Assembly (NCBI RefSeq): GCF_001541345.2
Contig: NZ_LMVL02000005.1
Span: forward strand, 1-64,000
Length of the DNA stretch: 64,000 nt
Source: Gillisella vitis
GTDB lineage: Bacteria > Pseudomonadota > Alphaproteobacteria > Rhizobiales > Rhizobiaceae
Reading direction: 5' to 3'
Shown here: one piece after another, positions 59,755-64,000 of the stretch
Layout of the letters: every line of letters starts with the position of its first letter
How positions within the stretch are numbered: position 1 is the stretch's first letter
Position numbers and translations under genes: made by a program
The notes under the pieces: generated by a model
The model's input: only the letters and a program-made list of their open reading frames with translations
The model's database searches: none
What the model was told of the DNA's origin: nothing

Positions 59755-60576
59755 TTAGCGCGGCTTGGCGCGTAGCGCAATGATTGCCGCCGCCGTCTCT
59801 TCAATTGATCGCCGCGTCACATCAATCACCGGCCAGTTGTGACGAGCACACAGCGAACGGGCATATTTCAATTCCTCTGCAATGCTGGCCCTGTCCGTAT
59901 AGTCGCTTGGGTCGAAACCGCTGACAGTGCCCAATTCACGATGGCCGCGAACTTGTGAAATCCGATCGGATGTCGCGATCAATCCAACAATCAATGGATC
60001 TTTTGCACCGAGCAGGGCTTCGGGCAACGGCGCGTTTGGCACGATAGGAATATTGGCGGTCTTGATGCCGCGATTGGCGAGATAGATACTCGTCGGAGTT
60101 TTGGACGTTCGACTGATCCCGACCAACACGACATCGGCCTGATCGTAATCCTCGGCCATCTGGCCGTCATCATGATCCATCGTGTAATTCAGCGCCTCGA
60201 TACGCGCAAAATAATCGGCATTCATCACATGCTGGGCGCCGACGCGCCGACGCGCCAGTGGACCAAGATAGGTCTGAAATGTCCCAATAATCGGCTCTAG
60301 CACGTTAACGCTGGGTACACCGATCTCGATACAACGCCGATCGATGAAGTCCGCAAGTTCCGGATCGACGATGGTGTAAAGAACGATGCCGGGTTCCTTA
60401 TCGATCGATTGGAGCACGGCATCGGCCTGCCGACGATTGCGCACCAAGGGATAGACATGCTCGATCGGATTGGAATGCTGAAACTGAACCGCCGCTGCCC
60501 GTCCAGCCGAGATCAGGGTTTCTCCTGTTGAGTCAGAAATCAGGTGCAGATGAAAGAAGTTTTTTCTGTTCTCCAC
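59755..60576 (-). CDS. Kinase/pyrophosphorylase (PPSR, DUF299)
   Basis: A 273-residue protein of the DUF299 family, regulators of PEP synthetase or pyruvate phosphate dikinase by phosphorylating and dephosphorylating a threonine. The P-loop-like [19 protein letters not shown] is near residue 152, and [17 protein letters not shown] opens the protein. It starts with GTG (60574-60576). In Caulobacter the homologue lies on one side of the replication origin with hemE on the other, and the same arrangement is seen here. Confidence 0.94.
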   Translation of the reverse strand: MENRKNFFHLHLISDSTGETLISAGRAAAVQFQHSNPIEHVYPLVRNRRQADAVLQSIDKEPGIVLYTIVDPELADFIDRRCIEIGVPSVNVLEPIIGTFQTYLGPLARRRVGAQHVMNADYFARIEALNYTMDHDDGQMAEDYDQADVVLVGISRTSKTPTSIYLANRGIKTANIPIVPNAPLPEALLGAKDPLIVGLIATSDRISQVRGHRELGTVSGFDPSDYTDRASIAEELKYARSLCARHNWPVIDVTRRSIEETAAAIIALRAKPR

Positions 60577-60976
60577 GCTATCCTGACCCTGCTGTTGATA
60601 GACCTGTAGAAATCGGCCTTACTTTCCCCCTGGCTTTTCGCCCTGGGGATATCAGCCAGTTTTTCCACAGCACTAACCCGTTCAGCGTCGTTTTCACAGG
60701 CCCTGTGCATAAGGTGGCTGATTTTTATCTGTTCAGCCGAGATCCCCAATCCATCCACAGGCCGATCTACTCTTTACGCTATCTTTATCACTTTGATTTT
60801 GATTAGATTTTTTTGATATCTCGGTACAATTATCCCAATTGCCCCCAACGCACTCCCCGCCGCACATGCTCGCGCCTTAAAACATCGTTAATCTGTGCAT
60901 TGTCTTTAACCCTTGCTACTCACAGACTCTTAGAAATAGAAAAAAGAAAGATCTCTCTTTTTATAATTTGAAAGGC
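60577..60976. other. Candidate chromosomal replication origin (oriC)
   Basis: A 400-base gap between divergent PPSR and hemE. DnaA-box-like sequences: TTTTCCACA (60661-60669), GTTTTCACA (60690-60698), TGTGCATAA (60704-60712, fits TTATnCACA in reverse), CCATCCACA (60751-60759) and TGTGCATTG (60894-60902). A perfect CtrA box TTAA-N7-TTAA spans 60877-60891. An AT-rich tract (60781-60840) could unwind. GANTC sites lie at 60530-60534 and 60925-60929. Gene context matches Caulobacter Cori. The origin call is inference from motif and context; function is not shown. Confidence 0.8.
60877..60891. promoter_or_regulatory. CtrA box in the origin region
   Basis: Perfect TTAA-N7-TTAA with spacer AACATCG. 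CtrA bound here would repress replication start and could also affect hemE, which starts about 90 bases away. Confidence 0.75.
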
Positions 60977-62017
60977 ATGACTTTGAGCGCTGAAAATCGT
61001 AAAGTCCTGAAAGTGCTTGAAGGCCAGAGCCTTTCACCGCCGCCAATCTGGCTGATGCGTCAGGCTGGCCGCTATCTTCCCGAATATCGTCAAACGCGAG
61101 CACAGGCCGGAAGTTTTCTCGATCTCTGTTATTCACCAGAACTGGCAACGGAAGTAACGCTCCAGCCAATCCGTCGTTACGCATTCGACGCTGCCATTCT
61201 ATTTTCCGACATTCTCGTCATTCCAGATGCCTTGAATCGAAACGTCACGTTCACCGAAGGCAAAGGCCCTGAAATGACGCCGATCACCGCCGATGAGATT
61301 TTGGCTTTACCGGAACAATCGGTTTTCCCGCATCTGAACCCGGTGATCGAAACAGTGTCCCGATTGCGCCAGACATTGCCGGATGAAACCACCCTGCTTG
61401 GATTTTGCGGCGCCCCCTGGACGGTGGCAACCTATATGATCGCTGGCCACGGCACCCCCGACCAGGCCCCGGCCCGCCTGTTTGCCTATCGTCATCGGCA
61501 GGCTTTCCTGCGGCTTCTGGATCACCTCGCCGATCTTTCTGCCGAATATTTGCAGGCCCAGATCGATGCTGGTGCAGATGCCGTGCAAATCTTCGATTCC
61601 TGGGCTGGGGTTCTGGGCGAAGAGGAATTTGCGGATTTTTGCGTCAAGCCGGTCAAACGGATCATCGACAAACTGCGTCTCAACCGTCCCGACGCAAAAA
61701 TCATCAGTTTTGCGAAAGGGGCTGGAACGCTCCTGAAGGATTACCGTCGCCAGACCGGAGCCGATGCAATTGGACTGGATTGGAGTGTGCCTTTGTCCTT
61801 TGCCGCCGAGTTGCAAAAAGACGGACCTGTTCAGGGTAATCTCGATCCGATGCTGGCGGTTGCCGGTGGCCAAGCAATGCGCGATGGCATAGACAGGATC
61901 CTCGATCGGCTTGGCGCCGGTCCGTTGATCTTCAATCTAGGCCATGGGATTACGCCACAAGCCGATCCGGAAACGGTGCGAGAGCTCGTGCAGCATGTCA
62001 GGCAAAAGGTGCAATGA
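60977..62017 (+). CDS. hemE: Uroporphyrinogen decarboxylase
   Basis: A 346-residue haem-pathway enzyme that decarboxylates uroporphyrinogen III. The signature [17 protein letters not shown] lies near residue 19, and [14 protein letters not shown] with GNLDPMLAV follow. The start is uncertain: TTG 60968, ATG 60977 or TTG 60983; ATG 60977 is chosen although the AAAGG before it is close. The hemJ start lies one base after its stop. Confidence 0.96.
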   Translation: MTLSAENRKVLKVLEGQSLSPPPIWLMRQAGRYLPEYRQTRAQAGSFLDLCYSPELATEVTLQPIRRYAFDAAILFSDILVIPDALNRNVTFTEGKGPEMTPITADEILALPEQSVFPHLNPVIETVSRLRQTLPDETTLLGFCGAPWTVATYMIAGHGTPDQAPARLFAYRHRQAFLRLLDHLADLSAEYLQAQIDAGADAVQIFDSWAGVLGEEEFADFCVKPVKRIIDKLRLNRPDAKIISFAKGAGTLLKDYRRQTGADAIGLDWSVPLSFAAELQKDGPVQGNLDPMLAVAGGQAMRDGIDRILDRLGAGPLIFNLGHGITPQADPETVRELVQHVRQKVQ

Positions 62018-62018
62018 G

Positions 62019-62558
62019 ATGAATGGCAGGCAAAGCGGAGAAACAGCTGGGAAGACCGCACGCCTGCGGGCCTTGGTGGCCCTTGCCATTTTTTGCCTGA
62101 TCGCTATTGCCTTGTTTTGGGCCGGTCCCGATCAATCCTATCTCTGGATAAAGGCCTTGCATGTCATCGCGATCATCTCCTGGATGGCGGGCCTGCTCTA
62201 TATGCCTCGGCTCCTGATCTACCATTTCGATGCACCGAAGGGATCGCTCCAGGCCGAGACATTTGCGGTTATGGAGCGTCGCCTGATGAATGTAATCATG
62301 CGCCCGGCCATGGCTCTTTCCTGGATTTTGGGTCTCTACCTCGCCTGGTCGGTGTTCGGATTCCAAGGCGGATGGCTGCATGCCAAACTGGCTGCGGTTG
62401 TTTGTCTCACCCTCGCGAATGAATATCTCGGCATGGCCACAAAATCCTTTGCAAAAGGCAATTATCTGAAAACCCCGCGATTTTGGCGGGCTTTCAATGA
62501 AATTCCGACAGTCCTCATGATCGTGATTGTTATTCTGGTCATTGTAAAACCCTTCTAA
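62019..62558 (+). CDS. hemJ: Protoporphyrinogen oxidase HemJ
   Basis: A 179-residue inner-membrane protein with four to five helices (LVALAIFCLIAIALFWAG, ALHVIAIISWMAGLLY, MALSWILGLYLAWSV, and a last TVLMIVIVILVIV). The conserved His is in KALHVIAIISWMAGLLYMPR. It oxidises protoporphyrinogen IX in bacteria that lack HemG/HemY. It follows hemE by one base and is likely cotranscribed. Confidence 0.94.
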   Translation: MNGRQSGETAGKTARLRALVALAIFCLIAIALFWAGPDQSYLWIKALHVIAIISWMAGLLYMPRLLIYHFDAPKGSLQAETFAVMERRLMNVIMRPAMALSWILGLYLAWSVFGFQGGWLHAKLAAVVCLTLANEYLGMATKSFAKGNYLKTPRFWRAFNEIPTVLMIVIVILVIVKPF

Positions 62559-62753
62559 AGCAGGGTTCTCGCTGACAAGTTGACCAAAATGTGAATGAAA
62601 TTTCCGCCGCCTCTTGCGGCGCGCCCTGTGAATCGCTATTTTCCCGCTACCCCTCTTCATGGCATGCATTTCTCGTCTTCGCCGGTTTCGCTGGCAGAAC
62701 CGAATTTATCCCCCGCACGCCTTCCCCAACAGTTTTAAATTATGGTCCCCTTC

Positions 62754-64000
62754 ATGGCTGAAATGAAGCTACAAGAACTCAAGAGCAAATCGCCAACCGA
62801 TCTGCTGGCCTTTGCGGAATCGCTTGAGGTCGAAAATGCCAGCACCATGCGCAAACAGGAATTGATGTTTGCCATTTTGAAAATGCTGGCTAGCCAGGAT
62901 GTTGAGATCATTGGTGAAGGCGTTGTCGAAGTCCTGCAGGATGGTTTCGGTTTCATGCGCTCGGCCAATGCCAATTATTTGCCAGGTCCGGACGATATTT
63001 ATATTTCGCCATCGCAGATTAGGCGGTTTTCCCTGAAGACCGGCGACACCGTCGAAGGTCCAATTCGGGGACCCAAGGAAGGCGAGCGCTACTTCGCGCT
63101 GCTGAAAGTCAATACGATCAATTTCGAGGATCCGGAAAAGATCCGCCATAAGGTTCACTTCGATAACTTGACCCCGCTTTATCCCAATGAGCGGTTCAAG
63201 ATGGAACTGGAGATCCCAACCTCCAAGGATCTTTCTTCGCGGGTTATTGATCTCGTTGCACCGCTTGGTAAAGGCCAGCGTGGCTTGATCGTCGCGCCGC
63301 CGCGGACCGGTAAAACCGTCCTGCTCCAGAATATCGCTCATTCCATTACCGCCAACCATCCGGAATGCTACCTGATCGTTCTTCTGATCGATGAGCGTCC
63401 TGAAGAAGTGACGGATATGCAGCGTTCCGTGCGAGGCGAAGTCGTTTCCTCCACCTTCGACGAGCCGGCCGTGCGCCACGTTCAGGTCGCGGAAATGGTG
63501 ATTGAGAAGGCCAAACGGTTGGTTGAGCACGGTCGTGACGTTGTCATCCTGCTCGATTCCATTACCCGCCTTGGCCGCGCCTATAACACCGTTGTTCCGT
63601 CTTCTGGCAAGGTCCTGACCGGTGGCGTGGATGCCAATGCATTGCAACGCCCCAAGCGCTTCTTCGGCGCCGCGCGTAATATCGAAGAAGGCGGATCGCT
63701 GACTATTATCGCAACGGCATTGATCGATACTGGCAGCCGTATGGACGAAGTGATCTTTGAAGAGTTCAAAGGCACCGGCAATTCGGAAATCGTGCTTGAC
63801 CGCAAGGTCGCCGACAAGCGTATTTTCCCGTCCATGGATATTCTGAAATCTGGAACGCGCAAAGAAGACCTGCTGGTGCCACGTCAGGATCTGCAGAAGA
63901 TCTTTGTTCTTCGCCGGATTCTCGCCCCAATGGGAACAACCGACGCAATCGAATTCCTGATCGACAAATTAAAGCAGACCAAGACCAACGGCGATTTCTT
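62754..64000 (+). CDS. rho: Transcription termination factor Rho (truncated by the window edge)
   Basis: The reading frame is open from ATG 62754 ([19 protein letters not shown]) to the window end, 415 codons; Rho is about 420, so only the last few codons are missing. The OB-fold RNA site is [16 protein letters not shown] near residue 63, the P-loop is [18 protein letters not shown] near 175, and [13 protein letters not shown] with the Q/R loops follow. It is a hexameric RNA helicase ending transcription. An in-frame ATG 12 bases upstream (62742) is a less likely start. In Rhizobiaceae rho is followed by mnmE, mnmG, rsmG, parA and parB. Confidence 0.96.
   Translation, partial: MAEMKLQELKSKSPTDLLAFAESLEVENASTMRKQELMFAILKMLASQDVEIIGEGVVEVLQDGFGFMRSANANYLPGPDDIYISPSQIRRFSLKTGDTVEGPIRGPKEGERYFALLKVNTINFEDPEKIRHKVHFDNLTPLYPNERFKMELEIPTSKDLSSRVIDLVAPLGKGQRGLIVAPPRTGKTVLLQNIAHSITANHPECYLIVLLIDERPEEVTDMQRSVRGEVVSSTFDEPAVRHVQVAEMVIEKAKRLVEHGRDVVILLDSITRLGRAYNTVVPSSGKVLTGGVDANALQRPKRFFGAARNIEEGGSLTIIATALIDTGSRMDEVIFEEFKGTGNSEIVLDRKVADKRIFPSMDILKSGTRKEDLLVPRQDLQKIFVLRRILAPMGTTDAIEFLIDKLKQTKTNGDF

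Noticed and set aside
62600..62625. Terminator after hemJ
   Set aside because: A short GCCGC/GCGGC hairpin exists but no T-run follows; it may be chance in GC-rich DNA.

Overview
This 64 kb window is chromosomal DNA from an alphaproteobacterium of the Rhizobiaceae, most likely the Agrobacterium/Allorhizobium/Rhizobium group. The evidence is the pairing of ChvG/ChvI with an HPr/EIIA/HprK phosphorelay and pckA, ActS/ActR, AddAB in place of RecBCD, MmcB, DUF1402, DUF2852 and DUF2161 proteins, a tyrosine-type DivL, and several families of rhizobial intergenic palindromes. The species cannot be fixed from the sequence alone. Almost all of the window is densely packed, conserved core genome; no tRNA, rRNA, CRISPR array, insertion sequence or prophage was seen.

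Layout. 0.1-9.4 kb: an ornithine-cyclodeaminase-family enzyme, the helicase hrpB, the redox two-component pair actS-actR, mmcB, an L,D-transpeptidase lipoprotein and malate synthase glcB. 9.7-23.1 kb, all on the minus strand: addB-addA (break repair), a murU gene with a TsaE-AmgK fusion (tRNA modification plus MurNAc recycling), the pseudokinase divL, and ahcY. 23.3-29.5 kb: HPr, EIIA, HprK, ChvG, ChvI and, divergently, pckA, a regulatory block that links the nitrogen/carbon PTS to acid and envelope sensing and to gluconeogenesis. 29.6-38.2 kb: arfB, a Tat-exported DUF3237 protein, coaA, the hisBHAFE cluster, hslVU and a DUF1402 protein that looks like a divergent lytic transglycosylase. 38.4-46.3 kb: trxA, a small accessory patch (an AT-richer HEPN-like gene and a DUF2161 nuclease-fold gene), then folC-accD-trpA-trpB-trpF. 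46.3-50.1 kb: a YgjP-like metallopeptidase, DUF2852, phaZ and a nitroreductase. 50.2-59.8 kb: gyrB; a tightly overlapped timA-mltA-smr-xre operon; fxsA; secB; and the PPSR-maf-aroE-coaE-dnaQ operon. 60.6-64 kb: the intergenic region that I interpret as the chromosomal replication origin, then hemE-hemJ and rho, which runs off the window only a few codons from its expected end.

The main biological theme is the origin-proximal region. The gap between the divergent PPSR and hemE genes carries DnaA-box-like sequences, a perfect CtrA box (TTAA-N7-TTAA), flanking GANTC methylation sites and an AT-rich tract, which matches the gene context of Caulobacter Cori. Four good parS-like palindromes (TTTCACGTGAAA type) are scattered over the adjoining 54 kb, and divL, which feeds the CtrA pathway, is also close. 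Compared with my recollection of the order in Sinorhizobium and Agrobacterium, the block from addA to the DUF1402 gene (about 9.6-38.3 kb) appears to be inverted here.

I did not find a clear multi-gene system that is wholly undescribed. The most open questions are the HEPN-like orphan at 38.8-39.7 kb, the DUF1402 protein as a possible murein lyase, the triple TTTAAAAC array upstream of pckA, and the two inverted dispersed repeats that flank hprK-chvG.
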